Assembly (NCBI RefSeq): GCF_947492965.1
Contig: NZ_CANLOZ010000003.1
Coordinates: 1 to 64,000, forward strand
Reading direction: 5' to 3'
DNA: 64,000 nucleotides
Origin: an uncultured Aquimarina sp.
GTDB taxonomy: Bacteria > Bacteroidota > Bacteroidia > Flavobacteriales > Flavobacteriaceae
This document shows positions 55,544 through 64,000 of this stretch, piece after piece. A model generated the notes under the pieces. That model was not told where the DNA came from, did not search any database, and saw only the letters and a list, made by a program, of their open reading frames with translations. Position 1 is the stretch's first letter; the number at the start of each line of letters is the position of its first letter. The position numbers and the translations under genes are program-made.

Positions 55544-56236
55544 ATGATGGGATATTATATCATAGCGGGTGTTATCTTTTTGGTGAGCTCCTATGTAAGC
55601 AATAAATTAAAAAGTAAGTTCAAACATTATTCAAGGGTGCAATTGCGTAATGGAATGAGTGGAGCAGAGATCGCTCAAAAAATGTTAGATGATAATGGAA
55701 TCAGAGACGTACAAGTTATATCTACACCTGGTATGCTAACGGATCATTATAACCCTAGAAATAAAACTGTAAACCTTAGTGAGGGAGTATATAATCAACG
55801 AAATGCGGCCGCTGCAGCAGTAGCAGCTCATGAGGTTGGCCATGCAGTACAGCATGCTACAGCATATAGCTGGTTAACGATGAGGTCTAAAATTGTTCCT
55901 GCGGTAGGAATAGCTAGTAAGTTCTCTAACATTGTAATAATGGTAGGTCTAGCTTTGTCTGTAGGCGGTAGTGTATTTGGAAATTTTGTTCTCCTACTCG
56001 GTATTATATTGTTCGCTGTTACTACTTTATTTACATTTATTACGCTGCCTGTAGAGTATGATGCAAGTAATAGAGCGCTTGCTTGGTTAGAAGATGCTAA
56101 TATGGTTACCAGTGAAGAATATGATGGTGCCAAAGATGCTTTAAAATGGGCGGCAAGAACGTATTTAGTAGCAGCTTTAGGATCACTAGCTACGTTACTT
56201 TATTTTATTTCAATGTTTTTAGGAAGAAGGGATTAG
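55544..56236 (+). CDS. Membrane zinc metallopeptidase (YugP family)
   Basis: The 230-residue inner-membrane protein has one N-terminal membrane segment, then the zinc motif HEVGH in VAAHEVGHAVQHATAY near residue 95. A downstream acidic site EYDASNRAL is near 170, and there are three further membrane segments. This is the Zn_peptidase_2/YugP arrangement. The substrate is unknown; a membrane-protein quality role is likely from the family. Confidence 0.9.
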   Translation: MMGYYIIAGVIFLVSSYVSNKLKSKFKHYSRVQLRNGMSGAEIAQKMLDDNGIRDVQVISTPGMLTDHYNPRNKTVNLSEGVYNQRNAAAAAVAAHEVGHAVQHATAYSWLTMRSKIVPAVGIASKFSNIVIMVGLALSVGGSVFGNFVLLLGIILFAVTTLFTFITLPVEYDASNRALAWLEDANMVTSEEYDGAKDALKWAARTYLVAALGSLATLLYFISMFLGRRD

Positions 56237-56315
56237 TAATTGCGAAAACTCGTAGTTTTTCTTATTCAAAGATCAAATATGTGTATCTTTTGCCTTTAAT
56301 TTTGATAGACTAATA

Positions 56316-57737
56316 ATGTCGAATAAAAAGGTGATTGTTATTGGTGCTGGACCAGCTGGTTTAGCAGCGGCCTACCAATTGATGAAGAATAATGTGCAAG
56401 TGGTGGTTTTTGAAACTTCTCCCTTCGTTGGAGGGATGTCCAGGAGCTTTGATCTTTGGGGTCAACGAGTAGATCTAGGACCTCATAGATTTTTTTCTAA
56501 AGACCCTAGGATTAATGCTTTTTTTGATGAATTGATTAAGGAAGATTTTACCCAAGTAGAGAGGTTAACAAGAATCTTTTACAACAAGAACTTTTTTGAT
56601 TACCCGCTAAAAATTTTTAATGTATTGGGTAATCTTAGTCTTATAACTATCACAGGCATTCTCTATTATTATGCAAAACAACGGGTTTTTCCTATAAAGA
56701 ATCCAGATACTTTCGAAAAATGGGTGACAAATCGCTTTGGTAAAAAGCTCTACACCATTTTTTTTAAATATTATACCGAAAAGCTTTGGGGCATTCCATG
56801 CTCCAAAATAGATGCAGATTGGGCGGCACAACGGATCAAAGGATTGTCACTTTTTGAAGCTGTTTGGAGTGCTTTTAAGGGAAATCGAGGAAATAAACAT
56901 AAAACGTTGGTTGATGAGTTCTCTTATCCCAAAAATGGAACAGGAACGTTGTATGAACGTGCGGCTGAATATGTAATAGAAAAAGGTGGAATTATCCATA
57001 AAAATACTCCAATTCAAAACATTGTTATTGAAGACGGTGTGTGTACAGGAGTCACTACAAAAGATGGAGAACAATATTCTGCTGATCATGTGATATCTTC
57101 TATGCCTCTTACCTATCTATTGCATGGTATGAATGATGTTCCTGAAGAAGTTTTGAAGTCAGTGGACAGATTATATTTTCGAAATACTATTCTAGTATAT
57201 CTAGAAATAGATAGGAAAGATTTGTTTGAAGATAATTGGATTTATGTGCATTCTCCAGAAGTCAAACATGGAAGAATTACCAATTTTAGGAATTGGTGTC
57301 CAAGTTTGAATAGAGGAAAGAAGACTACGATTTTATGTTTAGAATTTTGGGCTTTTGATTCGGATCCTATTTGGAAAGAGACGGATCAATATCTTGGTGA
57401 TTTAGCAATCAAAGAGCTTAAGGCTTTGAAATTAATAGAAGAAACAGAAGTAGTAGAAAATACGAAGATTGTAAGAGTTCCAAAATGCTATCCTGTGTAT
57501 GAAATTGGATATAGATCTCATTTAGACATTATTGAAAATTATTTGATGGGGATCAATAAATTAACTCCGATAGGTAGATATGGAGCATTTAAATATAATA
57601 ATCAAGATCATTCTATTTTAATGGGCATTCTTGCTGCTGAGAATATTGTAAACAATACTCATGTAGATTTGTGGAAAATTAATACAGATACAGGATATCA
57701 GGAAGATGGAGAGGTTAAAGATGTTTTGATACAGTAA
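56316..57737 (+). CDS. FAD-dependent oxidoreductase of the amine oxidase/UDP-galactopyranose mutase-like group
   Basis: The 473-residue protein has the N-terminal dinucleotide site VIGAGPAGLAAAYQLM and then SFDLWGQRVDLGPHRFFSKDP. The C-terminal FAD region is LTPIGRYGAFKYNNQDHSILMGILAAENI. Relatives sit in polysaccharide or glycolipid clusters, and the convergent gene encodes a membrane glycosyltransferase, which supports a sugar-polymer role (inference). It could alternatively be a phytoene desaturase-like enzyme. Confidence 0.85.
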   Translation: MSNKKVIVIGAGPAGLAAAYQLMKNNVQVVVFETSPFVGGMSRSFDLWGQRVDLGPHRFFSKDPRINAFFDELIKEDFTQVERLTRIFYNKNFFDYPLKIFNVLGNLSLITITGILYYYAKQRVFPIKNPDTFEKWVTNRFGKKLYTIFFKYYTEKLWGIPCSKIDADWAAQRIKGLSLFEAVWSAFKGNRGNKHKTLVDEFSYPKNGTGTLYERAAEYVIEKGGIIHKNTPIQNIVIEDGVCTGVTTKDGEQYSADHVISSMPLTYLLHGMNDVPEEVLKSVDRLYFRNTILVYLEIDRKDLFEDNWIYVHSPEVKHGRITNFRNWCPSLNRGKKTTILCLEFWAFDSDPIWKETDQYLGDLAIKELKALKLIEETEVVENTKIVRVPKCYPVYEIGYRSHLDIIENYLMGINKLTPIGRYGAFKYNNQDHSILMGILAAENIVNNTHVDLWKINTDTGYQEDGEVKDVLIQ

Positions 57738-57794
57738 AACAAAAGCATTTGGATTAGTTTAAGCTGTATTTAGAGTTTTTTATTGTAGAATACT

Positions 57795-59114
57795 TCATTC
57801 TAATTTTTTTCTGTGGATTATTAAAACTATATCATTACAACCTAATACTGCAAACAGAAGATAAGCTGGTAAAATAGGAACGAAAAAGCGAGAAGCTCCC
57901 AGAGGTCCGGTTAAAATAACTATATATAACACTACTGATAATATAATAAGTATCGTAAGATTTGCTTTTTTGTAATTTTTGATCCAGAACCAAATAAACC
58001 CCACTGCTTTAATCAGGTTAAAAAATAGGATTATAAAAAATGAAATGAATAAGAAGATATTTTGAGATTTTAAAAAGTTAAAAGCGCCCTTTAATCCACT
58101 ATTATTTAAATGATGTAAAATTCCGAGTTCAGAATTCTCTGATTCAATCTTAAAAAAGTTAGCAATATCAAATCTACCAGGATCTATAAAAATTCTAAAA
58201 CATCCTTTTAAATGAAAAAGACCATACCCTAGTAAATCCTCTTTGATGTATCCAATAGATGTGTTTTTTATATAATTTTGACGTTCGGGATAGCTTTTTA
58301 TTTCCTTGGATTTAGAGAGTATAGAATCATTAATAGCTATGGCTTTTTGAGCACCATATTTGTTTTGATGAAAATATTTCACATTCCATTCTAGTAAGTT
58401 GAAATTCTGCATGCTAGAAAAATCAGTGCTACCTGTTCTTGTATAATTCCAGAAACTGTACAAAACAAAAATTGAAATTGGTATGATCGAACTCAGAAAT
58501 CCCCATCTTATTTTAGTTTTCTTATAGATTAAGTAGGTAAGTACTATATTAGGAATAATGAATAGATAAAAAACGGGTTTAATTAAAAATCCAAGAGCAA
58601 TAAATAGTTGAAAAATAATAAGTTTTTTCCAGGATGGGTTTTGAATAAGCCGATGTAAGCTGTAAAATAAAATAATGATCATGAACTGAAAAAATATTTC
58701 ACTCATGATTAAATTGCTGTAAATAAACTGGTTTAAAGAAGTGCCTATAAATAAAAAATATAATGCAGTATTTATTTTAAAAGAATGCTCCTCAAATATT
58801 TTTCTGATTAATATTAAAGAAATTACTGATAGTACATTTTGAAACAGTAAGATTCCAATGTTAAATTTTAAAAATAAAGAGCTTATTAGAATAAATATTG
58901 AATAAAGTGGTGGTCTTCGATTGTAATTACGTAAATCAATGTTGCTATTTAAGTCTCCACAATAAAACTCAAATTCATATAGAATATTTTCCGATAGCTT
59001 ATAGTATTCAAAGGAATCGATAATGAAATAATCTCCAATCCAAATCTTAATAATGAAAAATAAAAGATGAATTCCAATTAGACCTAGAATAAAGCTTTTG
59101 TTGCTAATTTTCAT
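57795..59114 (-). CDS. Membrane glycosyltransferase (GT39/ArnT-like, GT-C fold)
   Basis: The 439-residue inner-membrane protein has about ten hydrophobic segments. An acidic site lies in the first outer loop (IDSFEYYKLSENI near residue 33) and the end motif is GPLGASRFFVPILPAYLLF. This is the layout of lipid-linked-sugar-dependent GT-C enzymes that transfer sugars on the periplasmic side. It starts seven bases after the Lrp gene and converges on the FAD oxidoreductase. It looks richer in A/T than its neighbours, with many Ile, Phe, Asn and Lys codons, which may mean recent acquisition. Confidence 0.8.
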   Translation of the reverse strand: MKISNKSFILGLIGIHLLFFIIKIWIGDYFIIDSFEYYKLSENILYEFEFYCGDLNSNIDLRNYNRRPPLYSIFILISSLFLKFNIGILLFQNVLSVISLILIRKIFEEHSFKINTALYFLFIGTSLNQFIYSNLIMSEIFFQFMIIILFYSLHRLIQNPSWKKLIIFQLFIALGFLIKPVFYLFIIPNIVLTYLIYKKTKIRWGFLSSIIPISIFVLYSFWNYTRTGSTDFSSMQNFNLLEWNVKYFHQNKYGAQKAIAINDSILSKSKEIKSYPERQNYIKNTSIGYIKEDLLGYGLFHLKGCFRIFIDPGRFDIANFFKIESENSELGILHHLNNSGLKGAFNFLKSQNIFLFISFFIILFFNLIKAVGFIWFWIKNYKKANLTILIILSVVLYIVILTGPLGASRFFVPILPAYLLFAVLGCNDIVLIIHRKKLE

Positions 59115-59121
59115 CTGTTTC

Positions 59122-59592
59122 TTAGATTTTTATTTGTCGACTAATTTGTTGATCTAAGGAAATAAAGGTTTCTGTTCGTGAAACACCTTCTATTGCCTGA
59201 ATTTCTTTATTAAGAACATTCATTAAATGTTCATTGTCTTTACAAAGAATTTTAATAAAAATAGACCAATTTCCGGTGGTGTAATGGCATTCTATTACTT
59301 CTGGGATGTCTTTAAGTTGCTTTACAGCTTTAGGGTTGCTTACAGCTTTATCTAGATAAACACCGACAAATGCCATGGTTTTATATCCAAGTATCTTTGG
59401 GTCAATGATAAATTTGGATCCAGTAATAAGTCCTGATGCTTCTAGTTTTCTTAATCTCTGATGAATAGCAGCACCTGATATGCCAATTTTTCTTGCAATT
59501 TCTAGGATGGGTCTTCGTGCATCTTCCATAAGATTGCGAAGAATCTCTTTGTCTATACCATCAATTTTTAAGTTGCCGTATTGCCCTTTCAT
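59122..59592 (-). CDS. Lrp/AsnC family transcriptional regulator
   Basis: The 156-residue regulator has an N-terminal winged helix (about 10-60; ILEIARKIGISGAAIHQRLRKLEASGLI) and a C-terminal RAM/AsnC effector domain (about 70-150; GVYLDKA...VIECHYTTGNWSIFIKI). It probably senses an amino acid and controls the saccharopine dehydrogenase gene 67 bases upstream on the same strand, whose substrate is lysine-related (inference). Confidence 0.93.
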   Translation of the reverse strand: MKGQYGNLKIDGIDKEILRNLMEDARRPILEIARKIGISGAAIHQRLRKLEASGLITGSKFIIDPKILGYKTMAFVGVYLDKAVSNPKAVKQLKDIPEVIECHYTTGNWSIFIKILCKDNEHLMNVLNKEIQAIEGVSRTETFISLDQQISRQIKI

Positions 59593-59659
59593 AAAAAAGA
59601 AGTTTCAAATCTTAACCAAAAATAAGGTATTAGATATAAAATTGAAACTCTTGTAGGGA

Positions 59660-61030
59660 TTATCCTTTTACACCATCAGGATTATAGCCCAGGTATTCCC
59701 GATCAATTTCTTTGAATATAATTCCGTATTCTTCTAGTTCTTTAAGAATTGGTGTGTATACTTCTTCCTGAATTGGTATTTGAACTCCTGGAGTCGTGAT
59801 TTCTTTATTCAGGATTTTTAATGTAGCTATTGCAACAGGAAGTCCAACGGTTTTTGCCATAGCAGTATACTTTTGATCTTCTCCGATACTTACCATTGTG
59901 GCATCTATTTGTTTACGTTCGCCATTTATTTCATAACCAAATTTATGATACATAACGATCATATCCTTATCTCCATGATCTAAAGTCCATTTATCCATTA
60001 GTATTTTTTGCAGAATTTGCGCTGGTGTAGCATTTGGAATTCCAACTTTTTTATTGGTATTGAAAATATCTAACTCTAATAATTTATCCCATATGATATC
60101 GTCCTGATCAATTTTGAGATAATGACGCAGTTTTAATTCCACAGAATCTGTAGGGGAATATGCAAGGAAAGAGTTCGTGAAATCACGATAACTCATGTGT
60201 TCCGAGTTTTCTAGTGTATAATCATCGGCAGTCATACCTAACTGCACAAAAATATTCCAGGCTTTAGAAAAACCAACTCTTCTAATAGTTCCTCTGTATA
60301 AAGTTAAAATATCATCTAAACCATAAATACTTTGATATTTTAGAGAATTTCGATTGGCATAGGCTTCAAATCTACCATATTCTTCTACTTCCAAAAACTC
60401 AGTTCTTCTAAACAGTTTGTGATATGGGATGTATTTATAAGTTCCTTCTTGCAAGAACTCAGCAGCTCCTCCTTGTCCAGCAACAACTACATTTCTTGGA
60501 TTCCATGTGAATTTATAATTCCAAAGATTAGTGTCACTTTCTGGTGCTACAAGGCCACCAGTGAAAGATTCGAATAATATTATTTTTCCGCCCTGATTTC
60601 TAATTCTGTCTATCACTTGCATAGCACTCATGTGATCGATGCCTGGATCTACACCAATCTCGTTCATGAAAACAAGGCCTTTATTGGTTGCTTCCTGATC
60701 TAGAGCTTTCATTTCATCACTTACATAAGAAGCTGTAACCATTGATTTTTCAAATCGAAGACAATCTTTAGCAACTTCTATATGAAATCTAGCAGGAAGC
60801 ATAGATACTACAATATCGGCTGATTTTATGGCTTCTTCCCTCGATTTTTGATCAAAAACATCTAGAGCAATTGCATTGGTATTAGGATGATTTGCAGCAA
60901 GTTCTTCTGCATTAGTTAGAGAGATATCTCCGATAGTAATGTGTAAATTTTCAGAAGAAGATTTGTCTTGAAAATACTTGATTAAAACAGCAGTTGATTT
61001 ACCTGCACCAATGACCAATATCTTTCTCAT
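59660..61030 (-). CDS. Saccharopine dehydrogenase family protein
   Basis: The 456-residue cytoplasmic enzyme has the NAD-binding site ILVIGAGKSTAVLIKYF, VVSMLPARFHIEVAKDCL and the catalytic-region block MNEIGVDPGIDHMSAM, followed by the saccharopine dehydrogenase C-terminal domain with GGLVAPESDTNLWNYKFTWNPRNVV. It acts in lysine breakdown (saccharopine to glutamate and aminoadipate semialdehyde) or a similar reaction. Co-directional with the Lrp regulator. Confidence 0.9.
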   Translation of the reverse strand: MRKILVIGAGKSTAVLIKYFQDKSSSENLHITIGDISLTNAEELAANHPNTNAIALDVFDQKSREEAIKSADIVVSMLPARFHIEVAKDCLRFEKSMVTASYVSDEMKALDQEATNKGLVFMNEIGVDPGIDHMSAMQVIDRIRNQGGKIILFESFTGGLVAPESDTNLWNYKFTWNPRNVVVAGQGGAAEFLQEGTYKYIPYHKLFRRTEFLEVEEYGRFEAYANRNSLKYQSIYGLDDILTLYRGTIRRVGFSKAWNIFVQLGMTADDYTLENSEHMSYRDFTNSFLAYSPTDSVELKLRHYLKIDQDDIIWDKLLELDIFNTNKKVGIPNATPAQILQKILMDKWTLDHGDKDMIVMYHKFGYEINGERKQIDATMVSIGEDQKYTAMAKTVGLPVAIATLKILNKEITTPGVQIPIQEEVYTPILKELEEYGIIFKEIDREYLGYNPDGVKG

Positions 61031-61183
61031 AACTAATGATTATTTTGATAACTTTGATACGAAAGTAATGAATACATCAAAAAGTAAGATCTTGATTTTG
61101 TAGTATTCGTTATGTTTTTCTCTAAAATATGTCTAAAAATCATTTTTTAAACCAAAAAATGATCAATTGTTGCAAAAAAAAGA

Positions 61184-61567
61184 ATGAATAAAACAATTTT
61201 GATTACTGGTGCTATATTAGCTTTATTAGCTGTTTTGTTAGGTGCATTTGGAGCACATGGATTGGAAAAATTAGTGGATGCCAAGAATATCAATTCTTTT
61301 CAAACTGGGGTTCGGTATCAAATGTATCATGCAATTGGTTGTCTTATCTTAGGAAATATGAATATGCTACAACAGCTTCATAAAAGACGTGTTTTTTATT
61401 TATTCCTGATAGGAATTATTCTTTTTTCGGGATCGATCTATTTATTAGTGCTAGATGAAGTGCTGGGAATTTCTCTGGAAAGCATTGGTTTTATTACACC
61501 TTTAGGAGGTTCTGTTTTAATTTTGGGATGGATTTTCTTTATGATTTATCTCAGTAAGATTAAGTGA
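61184..61567 (+). CDS. DUF423 family membrane protein
   Basis: The 127-residue protein has about four membrane segments and the DUF423 opening LLGAFGAHGLEKLVD.....FQTGVRYQMYHAIG. The function of the family (YgdD-like) is not established. It is divergent from the saccharopine dehydrogenase gene and precedes pckA by 67 bases. Confidence 0.9.
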   Translation: MNKTILITGAILALLAVLLGAFGAHGLEKLVDAKNINSFQTGVRYQMYHAIGCLILGNMNMLQQLHKRRVFYLFLIGIILFSGSIYLLVLDEVLGISLESIGFITPLGGSVLILGWIFFMIYLSKIK

Positions 61568-61598
61568 TTTTTTTGACGGTTGGTGTACTTTTTATTTA

Positions 61599-61606
61599 TA
61601 ATTTTG
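61599..61606 (+). promoter_or_regulatory. -7 element for pckA
   Basis: TAATTTTG fits TAnnTTTG exactly. A TTTG at 61572-61575 gives a 23-base spacer, slightly long. The leader would be about 25 bases. Confidence 0.55.
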
Positions 61607-61634
61607 CCACACATAACAAACACAACATATTTTT

Positions 61635-63251
61635 ATGGAACCACTGTATCCAATTACGAAAACGATTTCGTTAAAGCATTACGGTATTGAAAATGCGACA
61701 ATACGTTACCAATTATCTCCTGATGAACTTCAGGAAGAAACGGTACAAAAAAAACAAGGAAGAATTACAAAATCAGGCACACTTGCTGTGAATACAGGTG
61801 AGTTTACAGGTCGCTCTCCAATGGATCGTTTTATTGTAAAAGACCAAATTACTGAAGAAAAGATTTGGTGGGGTGATATTAACATTCCTTTTGAGCCAGA
61901 TGCATTTGATGCTTTATATGATAAAGTGATCACTTATCTTTCTGGGAAAGAAATATTTGTTAGAGATAGTTATGCGTGTGCAGACCCTGATTACAAATTA
62001 AACATTAGGGTAATTAATGAATATCCTTGGTCAAATATGTTTGCTTATAATATGTTTTTAAGGCCAACGGAAGAGGAGTTAAAAGATTTTGATCCTGAGT
62101 GGACGGTAATTAATGCTCCTGGTTTTATGGCAGATGCTGCCGTAGATGGAACACGTCAGCATAATTTTGCTATTCTAAATTTTACTAGAAAAATTGCACT
62201 TATAGGAGGAACAGGCTATACAGGTGAAATTAAAAAGGGAATTTTCTCTGCTTTGAATTTTATCTTGCCAGTATATAAAAATACCTTGCCAATGCATTGC
62301 TCGGCTAATGTTGGTGAAAAAGGAGATACAGCCATATTTTTTGGATTATCAGGTACAGGAAAAACAACCTTATCTACAGATCCCGATAGAAAGCTTATTG
62401 GTGATGATGAGCATGGATGGACAAAAGAAAATACTATTTTTAATTTTGAAGGAGGATGTTATGCAAAAGTGATTGATCTGTCTGCTGAGAAAGAACCTGA
62501 GATATATGGAGCGATTAAAAAAGGAGCTATTTTAGAGAACGTTATTATAGATGATAACGGAGAAGTAGATTATTCAGATACTTCAATTACACAAAATACA
62601 AGAGTAAGTTACCCAATACATCATATTGAAAATATTCAGGATTCTTCTATTGGAAAAAACCCAAAAAACATTTTCTTTTTAACGGCAGATGCGTTTGGAG
62701 TAATTCCTCCTATTTCTAAGTTAACGCCTAGTCAAGCAGCATACCACTTTATCTCAGGATATACAGCAAAAGTTGCGGGTACAGAGGCAGGAGTTGTAGA
62801 GCCTACTCCGTCATTCTCTGCTTGTTTTGGTGCTCCATTTATGCCTTTACACCCAGCGAAATATGCAGAAATGCTTATTGACAAAATGAAAGATACTGGA
62901 GTAAATGTTTGGTTGGTAAACACTGGATGGACAGGTGGTCCTTATGGTGTTGGTACCAGAATAAAACTGAAATATACGCGAGCAATGATTCAGGCAGTAC
63001 TGAACGGAGATTTAGGTCTGTATTCTTATGATAACTATCATATTCATTCGGTATTTGGGGTAGCACAACCAAGAGAATGTCCTGGAGTTCCTACTAGTGT
63101 GCTTAGTCCTAGAGCAACGTGGAATGATGATGAAGCTTATTATAAGACAGCATTTAAACTAACAAATGCATTTAGAGAGAATTTTAAAAAGTTTGAATCT
63201 TATGCGAATGAAGAAATTCGTAGAGGTGGACCACAGCGATATGCTTTTTAA
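61635..63251 (+). CDS. pckA: Phosphoenolpyruvate carboxykinase (ATP)
   Basis: The 538-residue gluconeogenic enzyme converts oxaloacetate and ATP to PEP, ADP and CO2. The kinase-1a loop is FFGLSGTGKTTLST near residue 235. The substrate/Mn site includes LIGDDEHGW. FTGRSPMDRFIV is near residue 57, and NTGWTGGPYGVGTRI is near 430. Complete and normal in length. It is followed by a near-perfect palindromic terminator. Confidence 0.97.
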   Translation: MEPLYPITKTISLKHYGIENATIRYQLSPDELQEETVQKKQGRITKSGTLAVNTGEFTGRSPMDRFIVKDQITEEKIWWGDINIPFEPDAFDALYDKVITYLSGKEIFVRDSYACADPDYKLNIRVINEYPWSNMFAYNMFLRPTEEELKDFDPEWTVINAPGFMADAAVDGTRQHNFAILNFTRKIALIGGTGYTGEIKKGIFSALNFILPVYKNTLPMHCSANVGEKGDTAIFFGLSGTGKTTLSTDPDRKLIGDDEHGWTKENTIFNFEGGCYAKVIDLSAEKEPEIYGAIKKGAILENVIIDDNGEVDYSDTSITQNTRVSYPIHHIENIQDSSIGKNPKNIFFLTADAFGVIPPISKLTPSQAAYHFISGYTAKVAGTEAGVVEPTPSFSACFGAPFMPLHPAKYAEMLIDKMKDTGVNVWLVNTGWTGGPYGVGTRIKLKYTRAMIQAVLNGDLGLYSYDNYHIHSVFGVAQPRECPGVPTSVLSPRATWNDDEAYYKTAFKLTNAFRENFKKFESYANEEIRRGGPQRYAF

Positions 63252-63274
63252 ATAAATAAAAAGTAATAGATATT

Positions 63275-63306
63275 AAAAAGCCTGAAATTTAAATTTCAGG
63301 CTTTTT
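63275..63306. terminator. Bidirectional terminator between pckA and hemD
   Basis: AAAAAGCCTGAAATTT and AAATTTCAGGCTTTTT are perfect inverted complements over 32 bases with A/T runs on both sides, serving both convergent genes. Confidence 0.9.
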
Positions 63307-63333
63307 AGTTTTATATCGAAATAAAAAAATGTC

Positions 63334-63999
63334 TTATTTTTTATTAGCTTCTTTAATATATTTCTGAAGCGCCATGGTCATAGAAGGAGTTTCAGGCGTA
63401 GGAGCTTGAATATTCACTACTAAATCATGTTCTTCGGCTGCTTTTACAGTAGAATTACCGAAAACTGCTATACGCGTATTGTTTTGCTTAAAATCTGGAA
63501 AGTTTTCAAATAATGATTTGATTCCAGAAGGGCTAAAGAATACTAAAATATCATAAAATACATCGCGTAAATCAGAAAGATCACTCACTACTGTTCTGTA
63601 AAAAATAGCTTGTTTCCAGTCTACTTTCAATGAATTTAAAGTGTCTGGAATTAAAGGTTTTAATTGATCGGAAGAAGGAAGTAAGAACTTTTCATTTTTG
63701 TACTTTTTAATCAAAGGTGTTAGTTCTTGGAATGTACGTTTCCCTACATAAATCTTTCTCTTTCTATAAACTACATATTTCTGAAGATAATATGCTACAG
63801 CTTCACTCTGGCAGAAATATTTAAGAGTATCAGGTACTTTAAAACGCATTTCGTCAGCGATTCTAAAAAAGTGGTCAACAGAATTTCTACTGGTAAGTAT
63901 AATTGCTGTGTATTGAGATAAATCTACCTTTTGTTGTCTCACTTCTTTCGCATCTACTCCCTCAACGTGAATAAACGGTATAAAGTCAATTTTTACCTT
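63334..63999 (-). CDS. hemD: Uroporphyrinogen-III synthase, 3' part (cut by window edge)
   Basis: The frame is open through the window edge. In-frame residues KVKIDFIPFIHVEGVDAKEV precede the internal RQQKVDLSQY, so the true start lies outside; a GTG at 63942 is not the start. The visible 221 residues contain the HemD features DLSQYTAIILTSRNSVDHFF, a central LPSSDQLKPLIPDTL..., YDILVFFSPSGIKSLFENFP and IAVFGNSTVKAAEEHDLVV. It cyclises hydroxymethylbilane to uroporphyrinogen III for haem synthesis. It converges on pckA. Confidence 0.93.
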   Translation of the reverse strand, partial: KVKIDFIPFIHVEGVDAKEVRQQKVDLSQYTAIILTSRNSVDHFFRIADEMRFKVPDTLKYFCQSEAVAYYLQKYVVYRKRKIYVGKRTFQELTPLIKKYKNEKFLLPSSDQLKPLIPDTLNSLKVDWKQAIFYRTVVSDLSDLRDVFYDILVFFSPSGIKSLFENFPDFKQNNTRIAVFGNSTVKAAEEHDLVVNIQAPTPETPSMTMALQKYIKEANKK

Positions 64000-64000
64000 T

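Overview
The window looks like chromosome of a marine-type member of the Flavobacteriaceae (Bacteroidota), possibly close to Aquimarina. The genus is an inference. The family assignment rests on AT-rich DNA, promoters of the TAnnTTTG type with weak ribosome-binding sites, the gliding genes gldE and gldD, DUF3098, DUF3127, DUF4199 and DUF4301 proteins, and a ribosomal protein L21 with a C-terminal tail. No tRNA, rRNA, CRISPR array or prophage was seen.

Layout. Bases 1-613 hold transposon debris: the 3' end of an IS110-type transposase, then the last codons and probable right end of an IS3-type element. Directly beside it, 619-8797 (minus strand) is a secreted RHS locus. It encodes an RHS-type surface protein, a second RHS protein whose C-terminus carries an HExxH metallopeptidase-like domain, and a small lipoprotein that may be its immunity partner. 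This is the most accessory and most interesting part of the window.

From 9.1 kb onward the window is mostly housekeeping. It has rng with a 29-residue ribosome-associated protein and HU; mutY-ssb-gldE-gldD; a DMT exporter; a pair of periplasmic M16 peptidases (one active, one inactive); rplU-rpmA; ahcY divergent from a phosphopantetheinyl transferase; and DUF4301 coupled to the ribosome-rescue hydrolase arfB. A sigma-54-type response regulator converges on a hybrid kinase with its own receiver and Hpt domains.

Bases 30.5-38 kb are a complete thiamin operon under a TPP riboswitch: thiS-thiC-(ThiE/TenI-like)-thiD-thiE-thiG-thiH-thiF. ThiF, ThiS, ThiG and ThiH build the thiazole with tyrosine as the imine source. 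ThiC and ThiD make the pyrimidine, and ThiE joins the two.

Bases 38.5-50 kb carry greA with a hairpin leader, a HIT protein, a thioesterase, a small kinase, a flavin reductase, a DUF3127 protein, aat, upp, tag and a thioredoxin-like protein. They also hold a minus-strand envelope operon, ftsX to a TonB-like protein, including uppP and truB. Bases 50-64 kb contain a ketopantoate reductase, leuS, a REP-like hairpin, a SemiSWEET, ald, a YugP-type peptidase, an FAD oxidoreductase and a membrane glycosyltransferase. An Lrp regulator with a saccharopine dehydrogenase, a DUF423 protein, pckA, and the 3' part of hemD complete the window.
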